Shown here: piece by piece, positions 28,963-41,591 of the stretch
Layout of the letters: every line of letters begins with the position of its first letter
How positions within the stretch are numbered: position 1 is the first letter of the stretch
NCBI RefSeq assembly: GCF_002294995.1
Contig: NZ_NSGF01000009.1
Location: 62,001-126,000 of the forward strand
Source of the DNA: Mesorhizobium sp. WSM3860
GTDB taxonomy: Bacteria; Pseudomonadota; Alphaproteobacteria; Rhizobiales; Rhizobiaceae
Direction of reading: 5' to 3'
Length of the DNA stretch: 64,000 bases
Made by a program: the position numbers and the translations under genes
The notes under the pieces: generated by a model
Databases searched by the model: none
What the model saw: the letters and a program-made list of their open reading frames with translations, nothing else
What the model was told of the DNA's origin: nothing

Positions 28963-29924
28963 TGCGCGGCCAGGACCTGATCGATAAGCTCGGCGATAAG
29001 CTTGCCGGCCTGCGCGGTCGCGTCACGCCCAATGCCGAGATGGACAAGATCACTTGGTTCCGTGCCGGCGGGTTGGCGGAAGTGCTGTTCCAGCCGGCCG
29101 ACGAGGAGGATCTCGCGGCCTTCCTGCGCGCGGTGCCGGAGGAAATCCCGATCACGGTCGTCGGCGTCGGCTCAAACCTTTTGGTGCGCGACGGCGGCAT
29201 TTCCGGTTTTGTGGTGAGGCTCTCCGCCAAGGGGTTTGGCGAGGCCGAAGTCACCGGATCGACCACCATCAAGGCTGGCGCAGCAACGCCGGACAAGCGT
29301 CTCGCCGCCGTGGCTTATGAAGCCGGCATCGGCGGGTTCCATTTCTATCACGGCATTCCGGGCGCTGTCGGCGGGGCGCTGAGGATGAATGCTGGCGCCA
29401 ATGGCGTCGAGACGCGCGAGCGCGTGATCGAGGTGAGGGCGCTCGATCGCGCAGGCAATGTCCATACGCTGAGCAATGCGAATATGGGCTATGCCTACCG
29501 CCATTCCTCGGCGCCTGGCGGATTGATTTTTACCTCCGCCATCTTCGAGGGCATCCCGGAAGACAAGGCTGCGATCAAGGCGGCGATGGATGCCGTGCAG
29601 AACCATCGCGAGACGGTGCAGCCGATCCGCGAGAAGACCGGCGGTTCGACCTTCAAGAACCCGGAAGGCTCGTCGGCGTGGAAAGAGATCGACAAGGCCG
29701 GCTGCCGCGGGCTGATGATCGGCGGCGCGCAGATGTCTCCCATGCACTGCAACTTCATGATCAACACCGGCACGGCGACCGGCTACGATCTCGAATATCT
29801 CGGCGAGACGGTGCGCGCGCGGGTGCTGGAAAATTCGGGCATCCGCCTGCATTGGGAGATCAAGCGGCTGGGCAACTTCCGGCCGGGTCACGCGGTGCAG
29901 GAGTTCCTGGGCCAGCTTCTTTAG
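28959..29924 (+). CDS. murB: UDP-N-acetylenolpyruvoylglucosamine reductase MurB
   Basis: This 321-residue FAD enzyme reduces UDP-GlcNAc-enolpyruvate to UDP-MurNAc with [25 protein letters not shown] and [12 protein letters not shown] form the FAD-binding domain, [18 protein letters not shown] the conserved core, YRHSS the substrate loop, and [10 protein letters not shown] contains the serine that protonates the substrate. The start overlaps murC by four bases (ATGATG). A 310-base gap follows before ddl. Confidence 0.96.
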   Translation: MMRGQDLIDKLGDKLAGLRGRVTPNAEMDKITWFRAGGLAEVLFQPADEEDLAAFLRAVPEEIPITVVGVGSNLLVRDGGISGFVVRLSAKGFGEAEVTGSTTIKAGAATPDKRLAAVAYEAGIGGFHFYHGIPGAVGGALRMNAGANGVETRERVIEVRALDRAGNVHTLSNANMGYAYRHSSAPGGLIFTSAIFEGIPEDKAAIKAAMDAVQNHRETVQPIREKTGGSTFKNPEGSSAWKEIDKAGCRGLMIGGAQMSPMHCNFMINTGTATGYDLEYLGETVRARVLENSGIRLHWEIKRLGNFRPGHAVQEFLGQLL

Positions 29925-30234
29925 CTCGCTGCGATGGTTCAAGTAGTGCTTGAACTTGCGTCGTCGGCGACGCCGTCAAGCGTTACCGCAAAGACTCAAC
30001 AACACACTTTTCTCGCCCGTTTTCGCGGAAAGTGAATCTCTCGGAATCATAGGCACTTGCCAGGGAATCAACTCTCTGATTCTCTGCTCTAAAGCGTTTC
30101 CTGATTTGAGTCGTTTGACGCGTTACCCGCGTTTTCCGTCTGGGGGCAACCTGCCGGAAGACTCGGACTCAATGTGCGGAAATGTTGCGTGCGGAAATAT
30201 TGGTTGCAGGCCCGGCGTGAGAGGGGAAGGCGGG
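29925..30234 (+). promoter_or_regulatory. Promoter region of ddl-ftsQAZ with eight GANTC sites
   Basis: This 310-base gap is the only long break inside the core cluster. It holds GANTC motifs at 29993, 30034, 30044, 30065, 30078, 30108, 30160 and 30166, eight in 178 bases. GANTC is the CcrM methylation site of alphaproteobacteria, and a TTGACG-like -35 block lies at 30115-30120. A small palindrome GAATCA-ACTCTC-TGATTC is at 30065-30082. Promoter activity and methylation control are inferred. Confidence 0.7.
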
Positions 30235-31161
30235 ATGAAGAAGAAGCATGTGGCTGTTCTCCTGGGGGGATTTTCCTCGGAGCGGCCCGTGTCTCTGTCG
30301 TCGGGGAAGGCATGTGCGGATGCGCTCGAGAATGAAGGCTATCAGGTCACCCGCGTCGATGTTTCGCGCGATGTCGGGTCTGTGCTTGCCGAGCTCAGGC
30401 CCGATGTCGCCTTCAATGCGCTCCATGGCCCGTTCGGCGAGGACGGCACCATTCAGGGAATTCTCGAATATCTCGGAATTCCCTACACCCATTCGGGTGT
30501 GCTCGCTTCGGCGCTGGCCATGAACAAGGAGCAGGCCAAGAAGGTCGCCAAGGCATCCGGCATTCCGGTCGCGGAATCGAAGGTGATCAACCGCTTCGCC
30601 GTCCAGAACAAGCATCCGATGAGGCCGCCTTACGTGGTGAAGCCGGTCAATGAGGGCTCAAGCTTCGGCGTCGTCATCGTGCATGAGGGCCAGTCGCACC
30701 CGCCGCAAGTTATCGGCTCGTCCGAATGGAAGTACGGCGAGATCGTCATGGTCGAGCGCTACATCCATGGGCGGGAATTGACTTGCGCCGTGATGGGCGA
30801 CGTGGCGCTCGGGGTCTGCGAAATCATCCCGACCGGGCATTCCTTCTACGACTACGATTCAAAGTACGTCCCCGGTGGATCAAAACACGAAACCCCTGCA
30901 AAAATTTCACCGAATATTTACCAAAAAATACAGACACTGGCCCTCAAGGCTCATCTTGCTATCGGTTGCCGGGGCGTTTCCCGGTCGGACTTCCGTTACG
31001 ACGACCGTCACTCCGAAAACGGCGAGGTTGTCTGGCTCGAGATCAACACCCAGCCGGGCATGACGCCGACGTCTCTGGTGCCTGAAATCGCCGCGCAAGC
31101 GGGGCATTCGTTCGGCGAATTGTTGAGTTGGATGGTGGAGGACGCTTCGTGTCTGCGTTGA
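30235..31161 (+). CDS. ddl: D-alanine-D-alanine ligase (Ddl)
   Basis: This 308-residue ATP-grasp enzyme joins two D-alanines. [21 protein letters not shown] is the N-terminal motif, [16 protein letters not shown] and [11 protein letters not shown] the substrate and ATP blocks, RSDFR and [24 protein letters not shown] the Mg/product-site end. The ATG at 30235 follows GAGGGGAAGGCGGG; the longer open frame upstream has no family match. It overlaps ftsQ by 13 bases. It supplies the dipeptide used by MurF. Confidence 0.94.
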   Translation: MKKKHVAVLLGGFSSERPVSLSSGKACADALENEGYQVTRVDVSRDVGSVLAELRPDVAFNALHGPFGEDGTIQGILEYLGIPYTHSGVLASALAMNKEQAKKVAKASGIPVAESKVINRFAVQNKHPMRPPYVVKPVNEGSSFGVVIVHEGQSHPPQVIGSSEWKYGEIVMVERYIHGRELTCAVMGDVALGVCEIIPTGHSFYDYDSKYVPGGSKHETPAKISPNIYQKIQTLALKAHLAIGCRGVSRSDFRYDDRHSENGEVVWLEINTQPGMTPTSLVPEIAAQAGHSFGELLSWMVEDASCLR

Positions 31162-32090
31162 GGTGGGGCCAGGGCAAAGGCGGCGGCGCTGGGCCTGCGC
31201 TGTTCGGCGTGCCGCTGTCGTTCGACCATTTCGTGTTGCCGCGTCAGCTTCGGCGGCCGGTGCGTTTGCTTGCCCGTCTCTGCGGTGGCGAGTACGAGGC
31301 GCCGCGCTTTTCCGCCGCCATCCTCTCGGCTGCGTTGTTGGCTTCCGCCGGAGCCTACGGCGCCTATCTCGGCGGCTACGCCGACAGCATCGTGCAGGGC
31401 GTGACGGCCCGAACCGGGTTTGCCGTCGACCAGATCAAGGTCGTCGGCAATCGCCAGACTTCCGAGATCGACATACTGGACCGGCTCGGCCTCGACGGCT
31501 GGACGTCGCTGATCGGCTTCGATGCCGAGGCCGCGCGCGAGCGCATCGCGACGTTGCCTTGGGTCGAGGTCGCGGCGGTGCGCAAGATCTATCCTCATAC
31601 GCTGGAGGTCCGTGTCGAGGAGCGTGAGCCCTTCGCGCTCTGGCAGCAGGGCAATTCGCTTTCGGTCATCGAGCGGTCGGGCGAGGTGATCGCGCCGTTC
31701 TCGGGCGGCAAGCAGGCTTTGCTGCCGCTGATCATCGGCACGGGCGCGCCGGCCAAGGCGCCGGATTTCCTGGAGAGGATCAAGCGCTATCCCGAGCTGG
31801 CGGCGCGGGTCAAAGGCTATATCCGTGTCGGTGAGCGGCGCTGGGATCTCAAGCTGGAGAACGGCATCACCGTGAAGTTGCCGGAAGACGGCGAGGATCG
31901 GGCGATCGCTAAGCTCGTCAAGCTTGATCATGACAACGGACTGTTGATGCGCGACATCGCTGCCGTCGACATGCGGTTGTCCGATCGCCTGGTCGTCGAG
32001 CTCTCGCCGGAAGCGGCGACGCAGCGCGAAGCCGCGCTCAGCGACAAGCCGAAGAGCCTGACCAAACGCAAGCCGGAGACGAAGATATGA
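31149..32090 (+). CDS. ftsQ: Cell division protein FtsQ
   Basis: This 313-residue bitopic protein links early and late divisome parts. A membrane helix lies near residues 52-72 ([21 protein letters not shown]). The POTRA domain begins about residue 90 ([20 protein letters not shown]), followed by the beta domain ([19 protein letters not shown] and [20 protein letters not shown]). The GTG at 31149 is preceded by GGAGGA, eight bases away. It starts inside the ddl gene, so coupling is likely, and overlaps ftsA by four bases. Confidence 0.93.
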   Translation: MSALRWGQGKGGGAGPALFGVPLSFDHFVLPRQLRRPVRLLARLCGGEYEAPRFSAAILSAALLASAGAYGAYLGGYADSIVQGVTARTGFAVDQIKVVGNRQTSEIDILDRLGLDGWTSLIGFDAEAARERIATLPWVEVAAVRKIYPHTLEVRVEEREPFALWQQGNSLSVIERSGEVIAPFSGGKQALLPLIIGTGAPAKAPDFLERIKRYPELAARVKGYIRVGERRWDLKLENGITVKLPEDGEDRAIAKLVKLDHDNGLLMRDIAAVDMRLSDRLVVELSPEAATQREAALSDKPKSLTKRKPETKI

Positions 32091-33394
32091 GCTGGCTTGG
32101 CGGCAGCGGTGATGCCTCTTCGCGCCGGTCGGGCACGCTGACGGTGCTCGATGTCGGCTCGAGCAAGGTTTGCTGTGTGGTGGCGAAGCTGAAGCCGCGC
32201 GAGGACGGCAAGCTGTTGCGCGGACGCTCGCATCGCATCCAGGTGATCGGCATCGGCCATCAGAAGTCGCAGGGGGTGAAGTCGGGCGTCGTGGTCGATC
32301 TCGACCGCGCCGAGCATGCCATTCGTCTCGCCGTCGACGCCGCCGAGCGCATGGCGGGGCTCACCGTCGATTCCCTTATCGTCAACATGACGGCCGGCCG
32401 GCTGAAGAGCGAGGGCTTTTCGGCAACCATCAATCTCGGCGGCCATCAGGTCGAGGAAGCCGACATCAAGCGCGTGCTCGCTGCCGGCGCCAAGCAGGCG
32501 CTGCGGGCCGAGCGAGAGGTGGTTCATTCGCTTCCCGTCGGCTTCTCGCTCGATGCCGAGCGCGGCGTGCGGGATCCCCGCGGTATGGTCGGGGAGACGC
32601 TGGGCGTCGATATGCATGTGCTGACCGGCGATGCCGCTCCGATGCGCAATCTCGAGCTTTGCATCAATCGCTCGCATCTGTCGGTCGAGCGCATGGTGGC
32701 GACGCCCTATGCCAGCGGTCTCGCGGCTTTGGTCGACGACGAGCTCGAAATGGGCGCGGCCTGCATCGATATGGGCGGCGGCACCACCACGATCTCGGTA
32801 TTCTCGGAAGGCAAGTTCGTGCATGGCGATGCCATCGCCATCGGCGGCAATCATGTGACGCTCGACATGGCCAAGGGTCTGTCGACCTCACTCGACGCCG
32901 CCGAGCGGTTGAAGGTGATGCACGGTTCTGCGCTGCCGGGCAGCGCGGACGACCGCGACCTGGTTTCCATCCAGCCGATCGGCGAGGAGGGCGAACTGCC
33001 GCTGCAAATCCCGCGCTCGGTGATGACGCGCATCATCCGCGCGCGCATCGACGAGACGCTGGAGCTTTTGCGCGACCGGCTGAACAAGTCGGGCTACGGC
33101 AACGCCGTCGGCAAGCGGGTTGTTCTCACCGGCGGCGCCAGCCAACTGGCGGGCCTGCCGGAGGCGGCGCGCCGCATTCTTGGACGCAATGTGCGCGTCG
33201 GCCGGCCGCTCGGTGTGGCGGGGCTGCCGGAAGCGGCCAAGGGGCCGGCGTTTTCGACCCCGGTCGGGCTTCTGATTTATCCGCAGATGGCGAGCTTCGA
33301 GAGCCATTCGGCGAAAGGACTTTCCGGTTTCAGGATGACCGGAACGGGCGGAAAACTGCATCGCATGAGTCAGTGGTTGAGAGACAGTTTTTAA
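32087..33394 (+). CDS. ftsA: Cell division protein FtsA
   Basis: This 435-residue actin-like ATPase tethers FtsZ to the membrane. VLDVGSSKVCCVV is the first phosphate motif, IDMGGGTTTISVF the second, and VVLTGGASQLAGLPEAAR the adenosine motif. GVDMHVLTG and CINRSHL belong to the SHS2 (1C) domain. The C-terminus LHRMSQWLRDSF is the expected amphipathic membrane-targeting helix. It overlaps ftsQ, with ftsZ starting 67 bases downstream. Confidence 0.97.
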   Translation: MSWLGGSGDASSRRSGTLTVLDVGSSKVCCVVAKLKPREDGKLLRGRSHRIQVIGIGHQKSQGVKSGVVVDLDRAEHAIRLAVDAAERMAGLTVDSLIVNMTAGRLKSEGFSATINLGGHQVEEADIKRVLAAGAKQALRAEREVVHSLPVGFSLDAERGVRDPRGMVGETLGVDMHVLTGDAAPMRNLELCINRSHLSVERMVATPYASGLAALVDDELEMGAACIDMGGGTTTISVFSEGKFVHGDAIAIGGNHVTLDMAKGLSTSLDAAERLKVMHGSALPGSADDRDLVSIQPIGEEGELPLQIPRSVMTRIIRARIDETLELLRDRLNKSGYGNAVGKRVVLTGGASQLAGLPEAARRILGRNVRVGRPLGVAGLPEAAKGPAFSTPVGLLIYPQMASFESHSAKGLSGFRMTGTGGKLHRMSQWLRDSF

Positions 33395-33461
33395 TTTGAC
33401 GGGGACAGCCCCATAGGCGGCCGCAGCGGCGAGGCGGCGGGAAAGGCAAAGGACGGAGACT

Positions 33462-35117
33462 ATGACCATCAATCTCAAGAAGCCGGACATCACCGAGCTT
33501 AAGCCACGCATCACCGTGTTCGGTGTCGGCGGCGGCGGCGGCAATGCGGTCAACAACATGATCACAGCCGGCTTGCGCGGCGTCGAGTTCGTGGTCGCCA
33601 ACACCGACGCGCAGGCGCTGACGATGTCGAAGGCTGAGCGGCTGATCCAGCTCGGCGCGCATGTCACGGAAGGCCTCGGCGCCGGCTCGCAGCCGGAAGT
33701 CGGGCGTGCGGCGGCGGAAGAATGCATCGACGAGATCATCGATCATCTGTCCAACACGCATATGTGCTTCGTCACGGCCGGCATGGGCGGCGGCACCGGC
33801 ACGGGCGCTGCTCCGGTCGTTGCCCGCGCGGCGCGCGAAAAGGGCATCCTCACCGTCGGCGTCGTCACCAAGCCGTTCCATTTCGAAGGCCAGCGCCGCA
33901 TGAAGACGGCCGACATGGGCATCGAGGAACTGCAGAAATGCGTCGATACGCTCATCGTCATCCCCAACCAGAACCTGTTCCGGCTGGCCAATGACAAGAC
34001 CACCTTCGCCGATGCCTTCGCCATGGCCGACCAGGTGCTCTACTCCGGCGTTGCCTGCATCACCGACCTGATGGTCAAGGAAGGCCTGATCAATCTCGAC
34101 TTCGCCGACGTCCGTTCGGTGATGCGCGAGATGGGCAAGGCGATGATGGGCACGGGCGAGGCTTCGGGCGAAGGCCGCGCGATGGCTGCCGCCGAGGCGG
34201 CGATCGCCAACCCATTGCTCGACGAGACCTCGATGAAGGGCGCCAAGGGCCTGCTGATCTCGATCACCGGCGGCCGCGACCTCACCCTGTTCGAGGTCGA
34301 CGAAGCCGCGACCCGCATCCGCGAGGAAGTGGACCAGGACGCCAACATTATCCTCGGCGCCACGTTCGACGAGGAGTTGGAGGGCGTGATCCGCGTCTCG
34401 GTGGTCGCCACCGGCATCGACAAGTCGGCGGCCGAAATCGCCGCGGCGCCGATCTCGATACGCGCGCCGCAGAAGCCGGTCGCCCGTCCCGCGGCCCCTG
34501 TTCAGGAAAGCCGTCCCGCACCGGTTCAGCAGCAAGCCTACGAGCCGCGCGCCGTCGATCCGGTCGCCGAGGCGATCCAGCTTGCCGAGGCCAACGCCGC
34601 CGCGATGGCGCAGCCGCGCCCCGCGCCGGTCGACGACTTCCGCCCGCAGAGCAAGATCTTCCAGGCTCCGCCGGCCCAGCTTCAGCCGCAGCCCATCGCC
34701 CAGCAACCGATCATGCAGCCCGCGCCGCAGCGCGAGATGCCGCAGCCGGTGGCCGCAGCGCCGCAGCGCATGCCGCGCGTCGAGGACTTTCCACCTGTCG
34801 TGAGGGCCGAAGTGGAAGCCAAGAGCCGCCCTGCGGATCATGAGAACAGCGGACCGATGGGGCTGATCAAGCGGCTGACCAACGGCCTGACCCGCCGCGA
34901 GGAGGAGCCGGCCCGGCTGCAGCCGGCGCAGCCGCGCGAGCCGAAACTGCGCCAAGCGGCACCGGAAATGCGCCGCCTCGCCAGCCAGGACCCGCAGCTC
35001 TACGCGCCGCGCCGCGGCCAGCTCGACGACCAGGGGCGCCTCACGCCGCAGAGCCGCACGGTGCAGGAAGACGACCAGTTGGAGATCCCGGCGTTCCTGC
35101 GTCGCCAAGCGAACTAA
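33462..35117 (+). CDS. ftsZ: Cell division GTPase FtsZ
   Basis: This 551-residue tubulin homologue forms the Z ring. [15 protein letters not shown] and [15 protein letters not shown] are the GTP-binding loops (T1 and T4), and [11 protein letters not shown] contains the T7 catalytic aspartates. The GTPase core ends near residue 320; a long Pro/Gln/Ala-rich linker, about 215 residues, follows, ending in the conserved tail [12 protein letters not shown] that binds FtsA. Long linkers are typical of rhizobial FtsZ. A GGACGGAGAC site precedes the ATG. Confidence 0.98.
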   Translation: MTINLKKPDITELKPRITVFGVGGGGGNAVNNMITAGLRGVEFVVANTDAQALTMSKAERLIQLGAHVTEGLGAGSQPEVGRAAAEECIDEIIDHLSNTHMCFVTAGMGGGTGTGAAPVVARAAREKGILTVGVVTKPFHFEGQRRMKTADMGIEELQKCVDTLIVIPNQNLFRLANDKTTFADAFAMADQVLYSGVACITDLMVKEGLINLDFADVRSVMREMGKAMMGTGEASGEGRAMAAAEAAIANPLLDETSMKGAKGLLISITGGRDLTLFEVDEAATRIREEVDQDANIILGATFDEELEGVIRVSVVATGIDKSAAEIAAAPISIRAPQKPVARPAAPVQESRPAPVQQQAYEPRAVDPVAEAIQLAEANAAAMAQPRPAPVDDFRPQSKIFQAPPAQLQPQPIAQQPIMQPAPQREMPQPVAAAPQRMPRVEDFPPVVRAEVEAKSRPADHENSGPMGLIKRLTNGLTRREEEPARLQPAQPREPKLRQAAPEMRRLASQDPQLYAPRRGQLDDQGRLTPQSRTVQEDDQLEIPAFLRRQAN

Positions 35118-35120
35118 TCG

Positions 35121-35152
35121 TTAAAGCGCGCCGCAGAGGCGGCGCGCTTTAA
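35121..35152 (+). terminator. Terminator after ftsZ
   Basis: TTAAAGCGCGCCGC pairs perfectly with GCGGCGCGCTTTAA around an AGAG loop, giving a 14-bp stem. Only short T runs follow, so strength is uncertain. It would end the dcw transcript. Confidence 0.8.
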
Positions 35153-35164
35153 GCCGTTGTTTGA

Positions 35165-35212
35165 TGCATGCCGTTTCCCCAAAAATCGCTGCGCATCTTT
35201 TGGGGACATGCA
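35165..35212. repeat. Intergenic palindromic repeat
   Basis: TGCATG...CCCCAAAA and TTTTGGGG.CATGCA form imperfect inverted arms around a GC-rich centre. The pattern resembles short dispersed intergenic palindromes of rhizobia. Copy number elsewhere cannot be checked here. Confidence 0.65.
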
Positions 35213-35542
35213 CTAACGATATATAACAGCTGTTAACAGGCGGACGAGAGATCGTCTTCCTTTTGCCTTTTAATATCACGCTAAAACAAAGGGTTAGGAT
35301 TGTTTTTTCGTTCTGGGTCGCGGTTACATGGGGTAAGAAACCGTGATTTGGAGTCTCCCGGACGGGCCATTATCTTCCGCTCGGACTAAAGTCGGTTTGC
35401 CGGGATTCGGGGAGTTGGCCCTGCCTGCCGACATATCAGAGCCGCTGCCTTGCTCATTCGCCGCTTTCGCGCGCAGGCCAGATGATCCATTCGGGCCGAA
35501 AATGCCTAAGGCTGACAAAGCGGACGCAGGCGGTTTGGGCTT

Positions 35543-36490
35543 ATGGGGTTTGTCTTGCACGACTATCAGACCACAGTTAAAGCGCGCGTGACGCTGACCG
35601 GCACGGGCGTCCACAGCGGCAAGCCCGTCACCGTTCACTTCCTCCCGGCCGACGCCGATACCGGCATCGTGTTCCACCTTGCGAATGGCGGCGAGTTCCG
35701 CGAGTTCCGCGCGCTGGTCTCCGAGGTCGGTGCCACCGACCTCTGCACCATGCTCGGCGATCCGGCCGGCGAGCATATCGGAACCGTCGAGCATCTCATG
35801 GCGACGGTGTTCGGACTTGGCATCGACAATCTCATCATCGAGATCGACGGTCCGGAAGTTCCCATTCTCGACGGCAGCGCGGTGGCCTTTGTCGAAGCCT
35901 TCGACCAGGCGGGAATCGAGACGCTTTCGGTCAAGCGCCGCTATATCCGCGTGGTCAAGCCGGTCCGCATCGAAGCCGGTGCATCCTGGGCCGAGTTCCG
36001 CCCTTATGACGGCACGCGATTCGAGGTCGAGATCGACTTCGAGAGCCCGGCGATCGGCCGCCAGCTCTTTGCCTCCGACATCAACCCCGACATCTTCCGC
36101 CGCGACATTGCGCGGGCCCGCACCTTCGGCTTCATGAAGGATGTCGAGCGGCTGTGGGCCGCCGGCTACGCGCTCGGTTCGTCGCTGGAAAACTCGCTGG
36201 TCATCGGTGACGACAACCGCGTCATCAATGTCGGGGGACTGCGCTATCCGAACGAATTCGCCCGCCACAAGACGCTCGACGCCATGGGCGATCTGGCGCT
36301 AGCCGGCGCGCGCTTCATCGGCTGCTTCCGCTCCTATCGTGGCGGCCATCGGATGAACGCGGCGGCGCTGCGCCGCCTGCTTTCGGACCGAACCGCCTTC
36401 GAGATCGTCGAGACGCGGCGCCGCGAGCGCGGCCGCGTCGCCGAAATGATCGCCGTCAGCGGACCGGTCTACGCGCCCTGGGTGATCTGA
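35543..36490 (+). CDS. lpxC: UDP-3-O-acyl-GlcNAc deacetylase LpxC
   Basis: This 315-residue zinc enzyme performs the committed step of lipid A synthesis. TLTGTGVHSGKPVTVHFLPA is the N-terminal block, TVEHLMATVFGLGIDN contains the first zinc histidine, and EFARHKTLDAMGDLALAG the second zinc histidine and aspartate. GHRMNAAALRRLL near the end carries the catalytic histidine region. Length and motifs match the family. It stands alone with its own upstream region, linking envelope synthesis to the division cluster. Confidence 0.97.
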   Translation: MGFVLHDYQTTVKARVTLTGTGVHSGKPVTVHFLPADADTGIVFHLANGGEFREFRALVSEVGATDLCTMLGDPAGEHIGTVEHLMATVFGLGIDNLIIEIDGPEVPILDGSAVAFVEAFDQAGIETLSVKRRYIRVVKPVRIEAGASWAEFRPYDGTRFEVEIDFESPAIGRQLFASDINPDIFRRDIARARTFGFMKDVERLWAAGYALGSSLENSLVIGDDNRVINVGGLRYPNEFARHKTLDAMGDLALAGARFIGCFRSYRGGHRMNAAALRRLLSDRTAFEIVETRRRERGRVAEMIAVSGPVYAPWVI

Positions 36491-36691
36491 TTCTTAACGA
36501 TTTTCTGGCTTTGTAGCGAAGCCGGTGTTGCGCAAATGCATCACAAACCCGTGAAATCGTGCGGCTTTGGGCACGGTCCCAAACCGCCACAAAAATGTGC
36601 GATTGGCCGGACATAGCGTTGCCGGGCAAGGGGATAATGGTTTATGGCTGCGGCCCGGACCGAAACGACGCCGAAAGGGCGGAATCCAAAC

Positions 36692-37561
36692 ATGTTCTTT
36701 TCGCGAGTTGGTCAATCGAAGGCGCCGTATCGGGCTGTTTTCCTGGCGTTTTCGTTGGTCGCCCCGTCGCTGCTGCTGTCGGCCTGCATGTCGTCCGAGA
36801 AGGACGTCAATCTGGCGACTTATGTCGACCACACCGAACCCGCAGACGTTCTCTACAACCAGGGCCTCGCCAATCTGAATGCCGGCCGCCTCGATGAGGC
36901 GAGCAAGAAGTTCGATGCCGTCGACCGCCAGCATCCCTACTCGGAATTCGCCCGCAAATCGATGGTGATGGGCGCCTTCGCCGACTATCGCGCCGGCAAC
37001 TATGACGAGGCGATCGGTTCCGCCAAACGTTACCTGACCCTCTATCCGTCGACCGACGATGCCGCCTATGCGCAGTACATCATCGGCTTGAGCTACTACC
37101 GGCAGATCAAGGACGTCACCCAGGACCAGAAGGAGGCGCGCCAGACGGTGCAGACCATGCAGGACCTGGTGACCCGCTGGCCGAATTCCGAATATGTCGA
37201 CGACGCCAAGGACAAGATCCGCTTCGCCACCGACCAGCTCGCCGGCAAGGAGATGCAGATCGGCCGCTACTATCTCGAACGCCGCGAATATATCGCTGCC
37301 GTCAAGCGCTTCCGCACCGTGGTCGAGAACTACTCCAACACGCGCCATGTCGAGGAAGCGCTCGCGCGACTGACCGAAGCCTACTACGCGATGGGCCTGA
37401 CTTCGGAAGCGCAGACAGCAGCAGCGGTGCTTGGCCACAACTATCCGGACAGCCAGTGGTACAAGGATTCCTACAAGCTCCTGCAGAGCAACGGGCTTGA
37501 ACCGCGCGAGAATGCCGGGTCGTGGATTTCCAAGGCTGGGAAGCTGATCACCGGCGCCTGA
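36692..37561 (+). CDS. bamD: Outer membrane assembly lipoprotein BamD
   Basis: This 289-residue lipoprotein is part of the BAM complex that inserts beta-barrels in the outer membrane. The lipobox is LLLSAC (near residue 35). Tetratricopeptide repeats follow: [20 protein letters not shown] and [20 protein letters not shown] are the first two. The ATG at 36692 directly precedes the signal peptide; an ATG at 36644 would add 16 residues and is a weaker option. recN begins eight bases after its stop. Confidence 0.94.
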   Translation: MFFSRVGQSKAPYRAVFLAFSLVAPSLLLSACMSSEKDVNLATYVDHTEPADVLYNQGLANLNAGRLDEASKKFDAVDRQHPYSEFARKSMVMGAFADYRAGNYDEAIGSAKRYLTLYPSTDDAAYAQYIIGLSYYRQIKDVTQDQKEARQTVQTMQDLVTRWPNSEYVDDAKDKIRFATDQLAGKEMQIGRYYLERREYIAAVKRFRTVVENYSNTRHVEEALARLTEAYYAMGLTSEAQTAAAVLGHNYPDSQWYKDSYKLLQSNGLEPRENAGSWISKAGKLITGA

Positions 37562-37569
37562 CACTTCTG

Positions 37570-39243
37570 ATGCTGTCCAGACTGTCGATCCGCGATATCG
37601 TCCTGATCGAGAAGCTGGACATCGACTTCTTGCCTGGACTTTCGGTGCTGACCGGCGAGACCGGCGCCGGCAAATCCATCCTGCTCGACGCGTTGTCGCT
37701 GGCGCTTGGCGCGCGCGGCGACGCTTCGCTTGTCCGCCATGGCGCGGCGCAGGGCCAGGTCATCGCCGTGTTCGACGTGCCGCGCAACCACCCGGCGCGC
37801 GCGCTGCTTGCCGGCAACGACATCGAGCATGATGGCGACATCATCCTGCGCCGCGTGCAGACTGCCGACGGACGTACCCGCGTTTTCGTCAATGATCAGC
37901 CATCCAGCGTTACTTTGATGCGCGACGTCGGCCGTGCGCTGGTCGAGATCCACGGCCAGCATGACGAGCGCGCGCTCGTTGATCCCGGCGCCCACCGCGA
38001 ATTGCTGGACAGTTTCGGCGGCCATCTCGGCGCCGTGCGCGGCACGGGCGAAGCCTGGCGCTATTGGCGGAACTGCGAGCAGGAGCTTTCGCGGCACCGC
38101 GCCAAGGTCGAGGCGGCGGCGCGCGAGGCCGATTATCTCAGGGCCTCCGTCGCCGAGCTGGCAAAGCTCGATCCGCAGCCGGGCGAAGAGACCGAGCTTG
38201 CCGAATTGCGCGCGCAGATGATGCGCGCCGAAAAGATCGCGTCCGAGATCCACGATGCGCAGGACGTGCTGTCGGGGCCGTCTTCGCCCCTGCCGCAGCT
38301 CGCCAGCCTGCTCAGGCGACTGCAGCGCAAATCGGGTGAGGTGCCTGGCCTGCTCGACGATGTGGTGAAATCGCTGGACGAGGCAATGATCTCGCTCGAC
38401 GCGGCGCAGTCCGGGGTCCAGACAGCCCTACGCGCCACCGAATACGATCCGCAGCGCCTGGAGAAGGCGGAAGAGCGGCTGTTCTCGCTGCGGGCGGCCT
38501 CGCGCAAGCACAATGTTGCGGTCGACGATCTGGCGCAACTGCGCGACACGGCGGCGGCCGACCTTGCCGATCTCGATGCGGGCGAGGAACGGCTGCACGG
38601 GCTGGAGAAACAGGCCGCCGCCGCGCGCGAAGCTTACGACATCGCCGCGGCGCAGCTCTCTTCGCTGCGCCATGCGGCGGCGGCGGGCCTCACCAAGGCG
38701 GTGATGGCCGAACTGCCGGCCCTCAAGCTCGAGCGGGCGGAGTTCATCGTCGAGATGGTGAGCGATGCCGAGAGCCGCATGGAAGAGGGCATCGACCAGG
38801 TCGGGTTCTGGGTGCGCACCAATCCGGGCACACGGCCCGGGCCGATGATGAAGGTTGCGTCCGGCGGCGAGCTGTCGCGCTTCCTTCTGGCGCTGAAGGT
38901 GGCGCTTGCCGACCGCGGCTCGGCGCCGACCCTGGTCTTCGACGAGATCGACACCGGCGTCGGCGGCGCGGTGGCCGACGCCATCGGCCAGCGGCTGGCG
39001 AGGCTGTCGAAGCGGGTGCAGGTGCTCTCGGTCACGCATGCGCCGCAAGTGGCGGCGCGCGCCGCCACGCATTTCCTGATCTCGAAGTCCGGCGGCAAGG
39101 ACCGTGTCGCCACCGGCATTGCCGAAATGGACCGCGCAGCGCGCCAGGAAGAGATCGCGCGCATGCTGGCCGGCGCCACGATCACCGATGAAGCGCGCGC
39201 CGCCGCTGAACGGTTGCTGCGCGAGAACACGGCGGCCGCCTAG
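37570..39243 (+). CDS. recN: DNA repair protein RecN
   Basis: This 557-residue SMC-like ATPase acts in double-strand break repair. SIRDIVLIEKLDIDFLPGL and LTGETGAGKSILLDALSLAL hold the Walker A motif. A central coiled coil spans about residues 150-380. VASGGELSRFLLALK is the signature motif and LVFDEIDTGVGG the Walker B motif. The ATG at 37570 has MLSRLSIRDIV, matching the usual N-terminus. It lies eight bases after bamD. Confidence 0.96.
   Translation: MLSRLSIRDIVLIEKLDIDFLPGLSVLTGETGAGKSILLDALSLALGARGDASLVRHGAAQGQVIAVFDVPRNHPARALLAGNDIEHDGDIILRRVQTADGRTRVFVNDQPSSVTLMRDVGRALVEIHGQHDERALVDPGAHRELLDSFGGHLGAVRGTGEAWRYWRNCEQELSRHRAKVEAAAREADYLRASVAELAKLDPQPGEETELAELRAQMMRAEKIASEIHDAQDVLSGPSSPLPQLASLLRRLQRKSGEVPGLLDDVVKSLDEAMISLDAAQSGVQTALRATEYDPQRLEKAEERLFSLRAASRKHNVAVDDLAQLRDTAAADLADLDAGEERLHGLEKQAAAAREAYDIAAAQLSSLRHAAAAGLTKAVMAELPALKLERAEFIVEMVSDAESRMEEGIDQVGFWVRTNPGTRPGPMMKVASGGELSRFLLALKVALADRGSAPTLVFDEIDTGVGGAVADAIGQRLARLSKRVQVLSVTHAPQVAARAATHFLISKSGGKDRVATGIAEMDRAARQEEIARMLAGATITDEARAAAERLLRENTAAA

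Positions 39244-41590
<2,347 letters not shown>

Positions 41591-41591
<1 letters not shown>

Larger units (their letters stand above)
35118..35542 (+). other. Intergenic region between ftsZ and lpxC
   Basis: This 425-base gap carries the ftsZ terminator (35121-35152), a palindromic repeat (35165-35212) and AT-rich sequence up to about 35320. This suggests that lpxC has its own promoter. I see no protein or RNA gene in it. Confidence 0.7.

Noticed and set aside
33330..35108. A 592-codon open frame antisense to ftsZ, and a similar 657-codon one at 39348-41321 antisense to ligA
   Set aside because: Both mirror highly conserved genes in frame and have no recognisable protein signature.
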